Assembly (NCBI GenBank): GCA_039105265.1 | Contig: JAPFFF010000067.1 | Coordinates: 1-64,000, forward strand | Direction: 5' to 3' | DNA: 64,000 nt | From: Tritrichomonas musculus | Taxonomy: Eukaryota; Parabasalia; Tritrichomonadida; Tritrichomonadidae | Shown: piece by piece, positions 13,401 to 28,111 of the stretch | Position numbering within the stretch: the stretch's first letter is position 1 | Layout of the letters: every line of letters starts with the position of its first letter | Program-made: the position numbers and the translations under genes | The notes under the pieces: generated by a model | What the model was told of the DNA's origin: nothing | Databases searched by the model: none | What the model saw: only the letters and a program-made list of their open reading frames with translations

Positions 13401-16400
13401 GTAAGATTGCATAGTTTTTGATAATAGTATATATAACAAATATCTGATATTATTCCTATATGATATCATTTGTATATTTAAAATGCTGATATAACTTGTT
13501 TTTGTGGAGATAACTATGTCAAATATTGAACATAAATTTTTATCTTGGAACTTTTTTCTTCTTTTAAAAAAAATATCATTAGAAAAAAGTGCTTCTTTCC
13601 ATTTTAATTATGAATCTGAAAGTATAAGCAAAGTATAACATTTTTGCAAATTAAAAAGATGATAATCATGCTTCTTTTAGTATTAAATTGTAAAAAACAA
13701 GATCGCGAATATAGAAGAAATGATAGGGAAATGCTGACTAATTTGTAAATCTTTATTAAGGCATGAAAGAAAAAAAGCATGTACCTAATTTTACCATTGC
13801 TTTATTTAGTATGCATATTAAGGAATATATATCTAAAAAAATCTAAGTTGTTAAGTTATAACTAGTCATATTTTTTTTCAGTCTAAAGAATATAGCAGTT
13901 TAGTATATTGTAACAGAAAAAAAACTTGATTGATTAATGACTAGCAGTTTGCGATTTTTCCCATAAAATCTATAATATGACATTGTATTTCGATAGATTG
14001 CAATACAATTGATGTATAATTGTAAATAGAATCGTTATATTTATGAGTAGTGGTAAAAAATGCTTTGATTTTTGAATATGCTCTCTAATATATCCCAAAA
14101 ATACAATTTTTTGATTTTTCAAAAACATTTAAAAAATGATAAAAGTAATATCAATCTCATTAAATCGACGAAATAAATTGTGTTATAGGATGTTCTTCGT
14201 TTGATATCATTTAATGTTATAAATATCCCATACACATAAAAATACAAACAAAAACTATTTTTTTATAATGGTCATTAAAAATGCATTCAATTATTTGATT
14301 ATTTCTAAACACAGAATGAAAATATAAAGGCCTTGCTGGTATCAAATGGTTTGTTTTTACTTGCAATTTTACTTTTATATGGCTTTAGTTCAAGATAAAA
14401 AGATACTGCAGATATTTGAGTCTTTTTCTTAAAAACACGCACTTATCAATTTTTCAAAAAACAAAAATTTTATAAAAAAAGAATCATTATGATGCATACA
14501 AATGTTACCAAAGGACAATAATGCATATATTAATTTTATATTATGTAATGTTCTATATGAAATGGAAATTATTGAGTTTCACTTTTTCTATATGTGACTT
14601 TTTGATAAAATAAAATTTTTAAAATTTTTGATTTTAAAAATACTAGAACGTAGGAAACTTTCGAATTTTGGAGATATGATTCGAAATTGATATATTATAA
14701 TTATTGGGAGTAAATATTATCAAATATAAATTTTGAGCAAAATCGTGGCGTTGGGTTTTTCGGAAAATACGTTTTTTCAAAAATGACGCGAAAAAGATAG
14801 TATAGCAAGAGTTCAAAGATATCGTGAAAATATATTATATAGGATGTATAGTTAATCATATATTATCTATTAAATGTTTACTTAGCCATGGCTTGTGTAG
14901 AGATATGTATGAAACAAAGTTATGCATGGTGCATGTTAATTTGCACTTTAGTATATTAGGAAAAAAGTGACAAAGTGAAAGGTAACTAAGTGCGCATGAT
15001 ATGTTAAAACGAGTTTTATATTCTCATATATGTTATAGCAGAAAATCAGATTTGCAGACATGTTCTATAAGAAAATCGTATTTAGAAAATTTTTTCGGAA
15101 GAAAATTGGTTTTTTCCAATTTTTGAAAAAAGTGCCTTTTTTAATATATTTATATACTGATCAAAAAGTGACATTTTAAGATAATAACCATATAAAAATA
15201 ATTATCATAGAGTGATAAATATAATTATCACAAAAAAATCGGAGCTTAACCATTGCATCCGGAGATACGTCGATTTTTGTGGTTTTTCGATGATTTTACG
15301 ATTTTTTTAAAAAAAGCTGACATAATAAATGCGTACACCTACAGGCATTCAGTAAAAAATTTATTAATTAATAGTTTATTATCTGTATTATAATATATCA
15401 GAATTTAAAAAAATTCCAACGCCACAATTTTGAAAAAAGTTTGTTTCAAGTTACAACAAAAATTGAATGGGATTTCCTCTCAATTTTTGAAAATTGTTTT
15501 AACAATATCTCAGATTATAAGCAAAATAAATGATATGTTTTATAACAAAATATTATTATAATATGATTATCTTTATTATATATTAGTTTCAAGAAATTTT
15601 CCAGAGTTTCCTACGTTCTAGTATTTTGGCCCTCTAAAGCCAAAAATTTAATGATTGACGTAAAACATTGAATTTTTCAATACAACAACCTATTTTTTAA
15701 GATGGAAATAGAATTATAACATAAAATACTATCTTTATGTCTTTAAAAAAATGAAAAAATAAATTTGTGTATAGTTTAAACATAGATAAATTGTATGCAT
15801 CACGTCACGTTTTTTGAAAAAGAGCTGATATTGTAAGATTGCATAGTTTTTGATAATAGTATATATAACAAATATCTGATATTATTCCTATATGATATCA
15901 TTTGTATATTTAAAATGCTGATATAACTTGTTTTTGTGGAGATAACTATGTCAAATATTGAACATAAATTTTTATCTTGGAACTTTTTTCTTCTTTTAAA
16001 AAAAATATCATTAGAAAAAAGTGCTTCTTTCCATTTTAATTATGAATCTGAAAGTATAAGCAAAGTATAACATTTTTGCAAATTAAAAAGATGATAATCA
16101 TGCTTCTTTTAGTATTAAATTGTAAAAAACAAGATCGCGAATATAGAAGAAATGATAGGGAAATGCTGACTAATTTGTAAATCTTTATTAAGGCATGAAA
16201 GAAAAAAAGCATGTACCTAATTTTACCATTGCTTTATTTAGTATGCATATTAAGGAATATATATCTAAAAAAATCTAAGTTGTTAAGTTATAACTAGTCA
16301 TATTTTTTTTCAGTCTAAAGAATATAGCAGTTTAGTATATTGTAACAGAAAAAAAACTTGATTGATTAATGACTAGCAGTTTGCGATTTTTCCCATAAAA

Positions 16401-19400
16401 TCTATAATATGACATTGTATTTCGATAGATTGCAATACAATTGATGTATAATTGTAAATAGAATCGTTATATTTATGAGTAGTGGTAAAAAATGCTTTGA
16501 TTTTTGAATATGCTCTCTAATATATCCCAAAAATACAATTTTTTGATTTTTCAAAAACATTTAAAAAATGATAAAAGTAATATCAATCTCATTAAATCGA
16601 CGAAATAAATTGTGTTATAGGATGTTCTTCGTTTGATATCATTTAATGTTATAAATATCCCATACACATAAAAATACAAACAAAAACTATTTTTTTATAA
16701 TGGTCATTAAAAATGCATTCAATTATTTGATTATTTCTAAACACAGAATGAAAATATAAAGGCCTTGCTGGTATCAAATGGTTTGTTTTTACTTGCAATT
16801 TTACTTTTATATGGCTTTAGTTCAAGATAAAAAGATACTGCAGATATTTGAGTCTTTTTCTTAAAAACACGCACTTATCAATTTTTCAAAAAACAAAAAT
16901 TTTATAAAAAAAGAATCATTATGATGCATACAAATGTTACCAAAGGACAATAATGCATATATTAATTTTATATTATGTAATGTTCTATATGAAATGGAAA
17001 TTATTGAGTTTCACTTTTTCTATATGTGACTTTTTGATAAAATAAAATTTTTAAAATTTTTGATTTTAAAAATACTAGAACGTAGGAAACTTTCGAATTT
17101 TGGAGATATGATTCGAAATTGATATATTATAATTATTGGGAGTAAATATTATCAAATATAAATTTTGAGCAAAATCGTGGCGTTGGGTTTTTCGGAAAAT
17201 ACGTTTTTTCAAAAATGACGCGAAAAAGATAGTATAGCAAGAGTTCAAAGATATCGTGAAAATATATTATATAGGATGTATAGTTAATCATATATTATCT
17301 ATTAAATGTTTACTTAGCCATGGCTTGTGTAGAGATATGTATGAAACAAAGTTATGCATGGTGCATGTTAATTTGCACTTTAGTATATTAGGAAAAAAGT
17401 GACAAAGTGAAAGGTAACTAAGTGCGCATGATATGTTAAAACGAGTTTTATATTCTCATATATGTTATAGCAGAAAATCAGATTTGCAGACATGTTCTAT
17501 AAGAAAATCGTATTTAGAAAATTTTTTCGGAAGAAAATTGGTTTTTTCCAATTTTTGAAAAAAGTGCCTTTTTTAATATATTTATATACTGATCAAAAAG
17601 TGACATTTTAAGATAATAACCATATAAAAATAATTATCATAGAGTGATAAATATAATTATCACAAAAAAATCGGAGCTTAACCATTGCATCCGGAGATAC
17701 GTCGATTTTTGTGGTTTTTCGATGATTTTACGATTTTTTTAAAAAAAGCTGACATAATAAATGCGTACACCTACAGGCATTCAGTAAAAAATTTATTAAT
17801 TAATAGTTTATTATCTGTATTATAATATATCAGAATTTAAAAAAATTCCAACGCCACAATTTTGAAAAAAGTTTGTTTCAAGTTACAACAAAAATTGAAT
17901 GGGATTTCCTCTCAATTTTTGAAAATTGTTTTAACAATATCTCAGATTATAAGCAAAATAAATGATATGTTTTATAACAAAATATTATTATAATATGATT
18001 ATCTTTATTATATATTAGTTTCAAGAAATTTTCCAGAGTTTCCTACGTTCTAGTATTTTGGCCCTCTAAAGCCAAAAATTTAATGATTGACGTAAAACAT
18101 TGAATTTTTCAATACAACAACCTATTTTTTAAGATGGAAATAGAATTATAACATAAAATACTATCTTTATGTCTTTAAAAAAATGAAAAAATAAATTTGT
18201 GTATAGTTTAAACATAGATAAATTGTATGCATCACGTCACGTTTTTTGAAAAAGAGCTGATATTGTAAGATTGCATAGTTTTTGATAATAGTATATATAA
18301 CAAATATCTGATATTATTCCTATATGATATCATTTGTATATTTAAAATGCTGATATAACTTGTTTTTGTGGAGATAACTATGTCAAATATTGAACATAAA
18401 TTTTTATCTTGGAACTTTTTTCTTCTTTTAAAAAAAATATCATTAGAAAAAAGTGCTTCTTTCCATTTTAATTATGAATCTGAAAGTATAAGCAAAGTAT
18501 AACATTTTTGCAAATTAAAAAGATGATAATCATGCTTCTTTTAGTATTAAATTGTAAAAAACAAGATCGCGAATATAGAAGAAATGATAGGGAAATGCTG
18601 ACTAATTTGTAAATCTTTATTAAGGCATGAAAGAAAAAAAGCATGTACCTAATTTTACCATTGCTTTATTTAGTATGCATATTAAGGAATATATATCTAA
18701 AAAAATCTAAGTTGTTAAGTTATAACTAGTCATATTTTTTTTCAGTCTAAAGAATATAGCAGTTTAGTATATTGTAACAGAAAAAAAACTTGATTGATTA
18801 ATGACTAGCAGTTTGCGATTTTTCCCATAAAATCTATAATATGACATTGTATTTCGATAGATTGCAATACAATTGATGTATAATTGTAAATAGAATCGTT
18901 ATATTTATGAGTAGTGGTAAAAAATGCTTTGATTTTTGAATATGCTCTCTAATATATCCCAAAAATACAATTTTTTGATTTTTCAAAAACATTTAAAAAA
19001 TGATAAAAGTAATATCAATCTCATTAAATCGACGAAATAAATTGTGTTATAGGATGTTCTTCGTTTGATATCATTTAATGTTATAAATATCCCATACACA
19101 TAAAAATACAAACAAAAACTATTTTTTTATAATGGTCATTAAAAATGCATTCAATTATTTGATTATTTCTAAACACAGAATGAAAATATAAAGGCCTTGC
19201 TGGTATCAAATGGTTTGTTTTTACTTGCAATTTTACTTTTATATGGCTTTAGTTCAAGATAAAAAGATACTGCAGATATTTGAGTCTTTTTCTTAAAAAC
19301 ACGCACTTATCAATTTTTCAAAAAACAAAAATTTTATAAAAAAAGAATCATTATGATGCATACAAATGTTACCAAAGGACAATAATGCATATATTAATTT

Positions 19401-22400
19401 TATATTATGTAATGTTCTATATGAAATGGAAATTATTGAGTTTCACTTTTTCTATATGTGACTTTTTGATAAAATAAAATTTTTAAAATTTTTGATTTTA
19501 AAAATACTAGAACGTAGGAAACTTTCGAATTTTGGAGATATGATTCGAAATTGATATATTATAATTATTGGGAGTAAATATTATCAAATATAAATTTTGA
19601 GCAAAATCGTGGCGTTGGGTTTTTCGGAAAATACGTTTTTTCAAAAATGACGCGAAAAAGATAGTATAGCAAGAGTTCAAAGATATCGTGAAAATATATT
19701 ATATAGGATGTATAGTTAATCATATATTATCTATTAAATGTTTACTTAGCCATGGCTTGTGTAGAGATATGTATGAAACAAAGTTATGCATGGTGCATGT
19801 TAATTTGCACTTTAGTATATTAGGAAAAAAGTGACAAAGTGAAAGGTAACTAAGTGCGCATGATATGTTAAAACGAGTTTTATATTCTCATATATGTTAT
19901 AGCAGAAAATCAGATTTGCAGACATGTTCTATAAGAAAATCGTATTTAGAAAATTTTTTCGGAAGAAAATTGGTTTTTTCCAATTTTTGAAAAAAGTGCC
20001 TTTTTTAATATATTTATATACTGATCAAAAAGTGACATTTTAAGATAATAACCATATAAAAATAATTATCATAGAGTGATAAATATAATTATCACAAAAA
20101 AATCGGAGCTTAACCATTGCATCCGGAGATACGTCGATTTTTGTGGTTTTTCGATGATTTTACGATTTTTTTAAAAAAAGCTGACATAATAAATGCGTAC
20201 ACCTACAGGCATTCAGTAAAAAATTTATTAATTAATAGTTTATTATCTGTATTATAATATATCAGAATTTAAAAAAATTCCAACGCCACAATTTTGAAAA
20301 AAGTTTGTTTCAAGTTACAACAAAAATTGAATGGGATTTCCTCTCAATTTTTGAAAATTGTTTTAACAATATCTCAGATTATAAGCAAAATAAATGATAT
20401 GTTTTATAACAAAATATTATTATAATATGATTATCTTTATTATATATTAGTTTCAAGAAATTTTCCAGAGTTTCCTACGTTCTAGTATTTTGGCCCTCTA
20501 AAGCCAAAAATTTAATGATTGACGTAAAACATTGAATTTTTCAATACAACAACCTATTTTTTAAGATGGAAATAGAATTATAACATAAAATACTATCTTT
20601 ATGTCTTTAAAAAAATGAAAAAATAAATTTGTGTATAGTTTAAACATAGATAAATTGTATGCATCACGTCACGTTTTTTGAAAAAGAGCTGATATTGTAA
20701 GATTGCATAGTTTTTGATAATAGTATATATAACAAATATCTGATATTATTCCTATATGATATCATTTGTATATTTAAAATGCTGATATAACTTGTTTTTG
20801 TGGAGATAACTATGTCAAATATTGAACATAAATTTTTATCTTGGAACTTTTTTCTTCTTTTAAAAAAAATATCATTAGAAAAAAGTGCTTCTTTCCATTT
20901 TAATTATGAATCTGAAAGTATAAGCAAAGTATAACATTTTTGCAAATTAAAAAGATGATAATCATGCTTCTTTTAGTATTAAATTGTAAAAAACAAGATC
21001 GCGAATATAGAAGAAATGATAGGGAAATGCTGACTAATTTGTAAATCTTTATTAAGGCATGAAAGAAAAAAAGCATGTACCTAATTTTACCATTGCTTTA
21101 TTTAGTATGCATATTAAGGAATATATATCTAAAAAAATCTAAGTTGTTAAGTTATAACTAGTCATATTTTTTTTCAGTCTAAAGAATATAGCAGTTTAGT
21201 ATATTGTAACAGAAAAAAAACTTGATTGATTAATGACTAGCAGTTTGCGATTTTTCCCATAAAATCTATAATATGACATTGTATTTCGATAGATTGCAAT
21301 ACAATTGATGTATAATTGTAAATAGAATCGTTATATTTATGAGTAGTGGTAAAAAATGCTTTGATTTTTGAATATGCTCTCTAATATATCCCAAAAATAC
21401 AATTTTTTGATTTTTCAAAAACATTTAAAAAATGATAAAAGTAATATCAATCTCATTAAATCGACGAAATAAATTGTGTTATAGGATGTTCTTCGTTTGA
21501 TATCATTTAATGTTATAAATATCCCATACACATAAAAATACAAACAAAAACTATTTTTTTATAATGGTCATTAAAAATGCATTCAATTATTTGATTATTT
21601 CTAAACACAGAATGAAAATATAAAGGCCTTGCTGGTATCAAATGGTTTGTTTTTACTTGCAATTTTACTTTTATATGGCTTTAGTTCAAGATAAAAAGAT
21701 ACTGCAGATATTTGAGTCTTTTTCTTAAAAACACGCACTTATCAATTTTTCAAAAAACAAAAATTTTATAAAAAAAGAATCATTATGATGCATACAAATG
21801 TTACCAAAGGACAATAATGCATATATTAATTTTATATTATGTAATGTTCTATATGAAATGGAAATTATTGAGTTTCACTTTTTCTATATGTGACTTTTTG
21901 ATAAAATAAAATTTTTAAAATTTTTGATTTTAAAAATACTAGAACGTAGGAAACTTTCGAATTTTGGAGATATGATTCGAAATTGATATATTATAATTAT
22001 TGGGAGTAAATATTATCAAATATAAATTTTGAGCAAAATCGTGGCGTTGGGTTTTTCGGAAAATACGTTTTTTCAAAAATGACGCGAAAAAGATAGTATA
22101 GCAAGAGTTCAAAGATATCGTGAAAATATATTATATAGGATGTATAGTTAATCATATATTATCTATTAAATGTTTACTTAGCCATGGCTTGTGTAGAGAT
22201 ATGTATGAAACAAAGTTATGCATGGTGCATGTTAATTTGCACTTTAGTATATTAGGAAAAAAGTGACAAAGTGAAAGGTAACTAAGTGCGCATGATATGT
22301 TAAAACGAGTTTTATATTCTCATATATGTTATAGCAGAAAATCAGATTTGCAGACATGTTCTATAAGAAAATCGTATTTAGAAAATTTTTTCGGAAGAAA

Positions 22401-25400
22401 ATTGGTTTTTTCCAATTTTTGAAAAAAGTGCCTTTTTTAATATATTTATATACTGATCAAAAAGTGACATTTTAAGATAATAACCATATAAAAATAATTA
22501 TCATAGAGTGATAAATATAATTATCACAAAAAAATCGGAGCTTAACCATTGCATCCGGAGATACGTCGATTTTTGTGGTTTTTCGATGATTTTACGATTT
22601 TTTTAAAAAAAGCTGACATAATAAATGCGTACACCTACAGGCATTCAGTAAAAAATTTATTAATTAATAGTTTATTATCTGTATTATAATATATCAGAAT
22701 TTAAAAAAATTCCAACGCCACAATTTTGAAAAAAGTTTGTTTCAAGTTACAACAAAAATTGAATGGGATTTCCTCTCAATTTTTGAAAATTGTTTTAACA
22801 ATATCTCAGATTATAAGCAAAATAAATGATATGTTTTATAACAAAATATTATTATAATATGATTATCTTTATTATATATTAGTTTCAAGAAATTTTCCAG
22901 AGTTTCCTACGTTCTAGTATTTTGGCCCTCTAAAGCCAAAAATTTAATGATTGACGTAAAACATTGAATTTTTCAATACAACAACCTATTTTTTAAGATG
23001 GAAATAGAATTATAACATAAAATACTATCTTTATGTCTTTAAAAAAATGAAAAAATAAATTTGTGTATAGTTTAAACATAGATAAATTGTATGCATCACG
23101 TCACGTTTTTTGAAAAAGAGCTGATATTGTAAGATTGCATAGTTTTTGATAATAGTATATATAACAAATATCTGATATTATTCCTATATGATATCATTTG
23201 TATATTTAAAATGCTGATATAACTTGTTTTTGTGGAGATAACTATGTCAAATATTGAACATAAATTTTTATCTTGGAACTTTTTTCTTCTTTTAAAAAAA
23301 ATATCATTAGAAAAAAGTGCTTCTTTCCATTTTAATTATGAATCTGAAAGTATAAGCAAAGTATAACATTTTTGCAAATTAAAAAGATGATAATCATGCT
23401 TCTTTTAGTATTAAATTGTAAAAAACAAGATCGCGAATATAGAAGAAATGATAGGGAAATGCTGACTAATTTGTAAATCTTTATTAAGGCATGAAAGAAA
23501 AAAAGCATGTACCTAATTTTACCATTGCTTTATTTAGTATGCATATTAAGGAATATATATCTAAAAAAATCTAAGTTGTTAAGTTATAACTAGTCATATT
23601 TTTTTTCAGTCTAAAGAATATAGCAGTTTAGTATATTGTAACAGAAAAAAAACTTGATTGATTAATGACTAGCAGTTTGCGATTTTTCCCATAAAATCTA
23701 TAATATGACATTGTATTTCGATAGATTGCAATACAATTGATGTATAATTGTAAATAGAATCGTTATATTTATGAGTAGTGGTAAAAAATGCTTTGATTTT
23801 TGAATATGCTCTCTAATATATCCCAAAAATACAATTTTTTGATTTTTCAAAAACATTTAAAAAATGATAAAAGTAATATCAATCTCATTAAATCGACGAA
23901 ATAAATTGTGTTATAGGATGTTCTTCGTTTGATATCATTTAATGTTATAAATATCCCATACACATAAAAATACAAACAAAAACTATTTTTTTATAATGGT
24001 CATTAAAAATGCATTCAATTATTTGATTATTTCTAAACACAGAATGAAAATATAAAGGCCTTGCTGGTATCAAATGGTTTGTTTTTACTTGCAATTTTAC
24101 TTTTATATGGCTTTAGTTCAAGATAAAAAGATACTGCAGATATTTGAGTCTTTTTCTTAAAAACACGCACTTATCAATTTTTCAAAAAACAAAAATTTTA
24201 TAAAAAAAGAATCATTATGATGCATACAAATGTTACCAAAGGACAATAATGCATATATTAATTTTATATTATGTAATGTTCTATATGAAATGGAAATTAT
24301 TGAGTTTCACTTTTTCTATATGTGACTTTTTGATAAAATAAAATTTTTAAAATTTTTGATTTTAAAAATACTAGAACGTAGGAAACTTTCGAATTTTGGA
24401 GATATGATTCGAAATTGATATATTATAATTATTGGGAGTAAATATTATCAAATATAAATTTTGAGCAAAATCGTGGCGTTGGGTTTTTCGGAAAATACGT
24501 TTTTTCAAAAATGACGCGAAAAAGATAGTATAGCAAGAGTTCAAAGATATCGTGAAAATATATTATATAGGATGTATAGTTAATCATATATTATCTATTA
24601 AATGTTTACTTAGCCATGGCTTGTGTAGAGATATGTATGAAACAAAGTTATGCATGGTGCATGTTAATTTGCACTTTAGTATATTAGGAAAAAAGTGACA
24701 AAGTGAAAGGTAACTAAGTGCGCATGATATGTTAAAACGAGTTTTATATTCTCATATATGTTATAGCAGAAAATCAGATTTGCAGACATGTTCTATAAGA
24801 AAATCGTATTTAGAAAATTTTTTCGGAAGAAAATTGGTTTTTTCCAATTTTTGAAAAAAGTGCCTTTTTTAATATATTTATATACTGATCAAAAAGTGAC
24901 ATTTTAAGATAATAACCATATAAAAATAATTATCATAGAGTGATAAATATAATTATCACAAAAAAATCGGAGCTTAACCATTGCATCCGGAGATACGTCG
25001 ATTTTTGTGGTTTTTCGATGATTTTACGATTTTTTTAAAAAAAGCTGACATAATAAATGCGTACACCTACAGGCATTCAGTAAAAAATTTATTAATTAAT
25101 AGTTTATTATCTGTATTATAATATATCAGAATTTAAAAAAATTCCAACGCCACAATTTTGAAAAAAGTTTGTTTCAAGTTACAACAAAAATTGAATGGGA
25201 TTTCCTCTCAATTTTTGAAAATTGTTTTAACAATATCTCAGATTATAAGCAAAATAAATGATATGTTTTATAACAAAATATTATTATAATATGATTATCT
25301 TTATTATATATTAGTTTCAAGAAATTTTCCAGAGTTTCCTACGTTCTAGTATTTTGGCCCTCTAAAGCCAAAAATTTAATGATTGACGTAAAACATTGAA

Positions 25401-26714
25401 TTTTTCAATACAACAACCTATTTTTTAAGATGGAAATAGAATTATAACATAAAATACTATCTTTATGTCTTTAAAAAAATGAAAAAATAAATTTGTGTAT
25501 AGTTTAAACATAGATAAATTGTATGCATCACGTCACGTTTTTTGAAAAAGAGCTGATATTGTAAGATTGCATAGTTTTTGATAATAGTATATATAACAAA
25601 TATCTGATATTATTCCTATATGATATCATTTGTATATTTAAAATGCTGATATAACTTGTTTTTGTGGAGATAACTATGTCAAATATTGAACATAAATTTT
25701 TATCTTGGAACTTTTTTCTTCTTTTAAAAAAAATATCATTAGAAAAAAGTGCTTCTTTCCATTTTAATTATGAATCTGAAAGTATAAGCAAAGTATAACA
25801 TTTTTGCAAATTAAAAAGATGATAATCATGCTTCTTTTAGTATTAAATTGTAAAAAACAAGATCGCGAATATAGAAGAAATGATAGGGAAATGCTGACTA
25901 ATTTGTAAATCTTTATTAAGGCATGAAAGAAAAAAAGCATGTACCTAATTTTACCATTGCTTTATTTAGTATGCATATTAAGGAATATATATCTAAAAAA
26001 ATCTAAGTTGTTAAGTTATAACTAGTCATATTTTTTTTCAGTCTAAAGAATATAGCAGTTTAGTATATTGTAACAGAAAAAAAACTTGATTGATTAATGA
26101 CTAGCAGTTTGCGATTTTTCCCATAAAATCTATAATATGACATTGTATTTCGATAGATTGCAATACAATTGATGTATAATTGTAAATAGAATCGTTATAT
26201 TTATGAGTAGTGGTAAAAAATGCTTTGATTTTTGAATATGCTCTCTAATATATCCCAAAAATACAATTTTTTGATTTTTCAAAAACATTTAAAAAATGAT
26301 AAAAGTAATATCAATCTCATTAAATCGACGAAATAAATTGTGTTATAGGATGTTCTTCGTTTGATATCATTTAATGTTATAAATATCCCATACACATAAA
26401 AATACAAACAAAAACTATTTTTTTATAATGGTCATTAAAAATGCATTCAATTATTTGATTATTTCTAAACACAGAATGAAAATATAAAGGCCTTGCTGGT
26501 ATCAAATGGTTTGTTTTTACTTGCAATTTTACTTTTATATGGCTTTAGTTCAAGATAAAAAGATACTGCAGATATTTGAGTCTTTTTCTTAAAAACACGC
26601 ACTTATCAATTTTTCAAAAAACAAAAATTTTATAAAAAAAGAATCATTATGATGCATACAAATGTTACCAAAGGACAATAATGCATATATTAATTTTATA
26701 TTATGTAATGTTCT

Positions 26715-27592
26715 ATATGAAATGGAAATTATTGAGTTTCACTTTTTCTATATGTGACTTTTTGATAAAATAAAATTTTTAAAATTTTTGATTTTAAAAA
26801 TACTAGAACGTAGGAAACTTTCGAATTTTGGAGATATGATTCGAAATTGATATATTATAATTATTGGGAGTAAATATTATCAAATATAAATTTTGAGCAA
26901 AATCGTGGCGTTGGGTTTTTCGGAAAATACGTTTTTTCAAAAATGACGCGAAAAAGATAGTATAGCAAGAGTTCAAAGATATCGTGAAAATATATTATAT
27001 AGGATGTATAGTTAATCATATATTATCTATTAAATGTTTACTTAGCCATGGCTTGTGTAGAGATATGTATGAAACAAAGTTATGCATGGTGCATGTTAAT
27101 TTGCACTTTAGTATATTAGGAAAAAAGTGACAAAGTGAAAGGTAACTAAGTGCGCATGATATGTTAAAACGAGTTTTATATTCTCATATATGTTATAGCA
27201 GAAAATCAGATTTGCAGACATGTTCTATAAGAAAATCGTATTTAGAAAATTTTTTCGGAAGAAAATTGGTTTTTTCCAATTTTTGAAAAAAGTGCCTTTT
27301 TTAATATATTTATATACTGATCAAAAAGTGACATTTTAAGATAATAACCATATAAAAATAATTATCATAGAGTGATAAATATAATTATCACAAAAAAATC
27401 GGAGCTTAACCATTGCATCCGGAGATACGTCGATTTTTGTGGTTTTTCGATGATTTTACGATTTTTTTAAAAAAAGCTGACATAATAAATGCGTACACCT
27501 ACAGGCATTCAGTAAAAAATTTATTAATTAATAGTTTATTATCTGTATTATAATATATCAGAATTTAAAAAAATTCCAACGCCACAATTTTG
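26715..27592. repeat. Terminal partial satellite monomer
   Basis: The last copy follows the consensus for 878 bp, to the end of ccaacgccacaattttg. It then switches at 27593 to unrelated sequence (gaaaactaataatatgcg); full copies continue aaaaaagtttg at this point. Confidence 0.93.
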
Positions 27593-28111
27593 GAAAACTA
27601 ATAATATGCGAGGCTCCCTTAAAAAAAAAAATTACAAAAGTTATGAAAATATGAACTTTTTGAATTCAAAAAGTGGAACAAGAACATATTTTTGAATCAT
27701 ATATAAAGAACTGTGAAATCTAGTTTTGATACTGGCAGACATCAATTAAATTGCAAAAAGAAAGTTTAATGATGAAATGTTACACGTATCAGATACTTTC
27801 ATTGTATATAGAATAAAATATTTTATTCTATAAATTATAAAATTTGTTATTTATTATTTTTTAAATTAATTTTTCATTTTTTAATTCTATATTTTGGGAT
27901 ATCTCGAAAACGAAAAAAAAAATAAAATAATTGAATAAAATAAAAATAATTTCATTTAAAAAATTTTATTTGAATAATTTTGAATGGAAATAAAAAAAAT
28001 TGAGACTTGTTTATTTTTTTTATAAGAAAGAAAAAATAAAACAAAATATTTCATTCAAAAAAAAATTAAAGAAAAATTGAAATCATTTTTTAATAAGAAC
28101 CAATAACAAGA
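27593..28111. other. Array-flanking AT-rich spacer with 20-bp palindrome
   Basis: No gene is visible here. It contains an A-run near 27620 and a perfect 20-bp palindrome at 27655-27674 (actttttgaattcaaaaagt). From about 27800 to 28080 it is low-complexity A/T. The palindrome half-site ctttttgaa recurs elsewhere in the window, including a second palindrome at 58434-58456. Confidence 0.7.
28083..28091 (+). promoter_or_regulatory. Inr-like initiator (TCATTTTTT)
   Basis: TCATTTTTT lies about 20 bases before the ATG at 28112. Trichomonad core promoters use a TCA+1-Py-T/A-type initiator close to the start codon, and this site fits in position and sequence. Confidence 0.45.

Larger units (their letters stand above)
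1..27592. repeat. 2,432-bp satellite array (11.4 copies)
   Basis: Monomers start at 1, 2395, 4827, 7259, 9691, 12123, 14555, 16987, 19419, 21851, 24283 and 26715. From 2395 on, every full monomer is exactly 2,432 bp, and I saw no substitutions between copies, though I did not align them base by base. The first visible monomer is 2,394 bp and the last is partial (878 bp). The left end lies outside the window. No open frame of 60 codons or more occurs on either strand, so the array appears non-coding. The monomer is AT-rich with a few GC-bearing words (gtggcgttgg, ccatggc, cggagatacgtcg). Equal lengths and near-identity point to recent amplification or strong homogenisation. I do not recognise the repeat family. 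Confidence 0.97.

Noticed and set aside
1-27592. CRISPR-like array
   Set aside because: The unit is 2,432 bp with no short repeat/unique spacer alternation, and all surrounding genes are eukaryotic.
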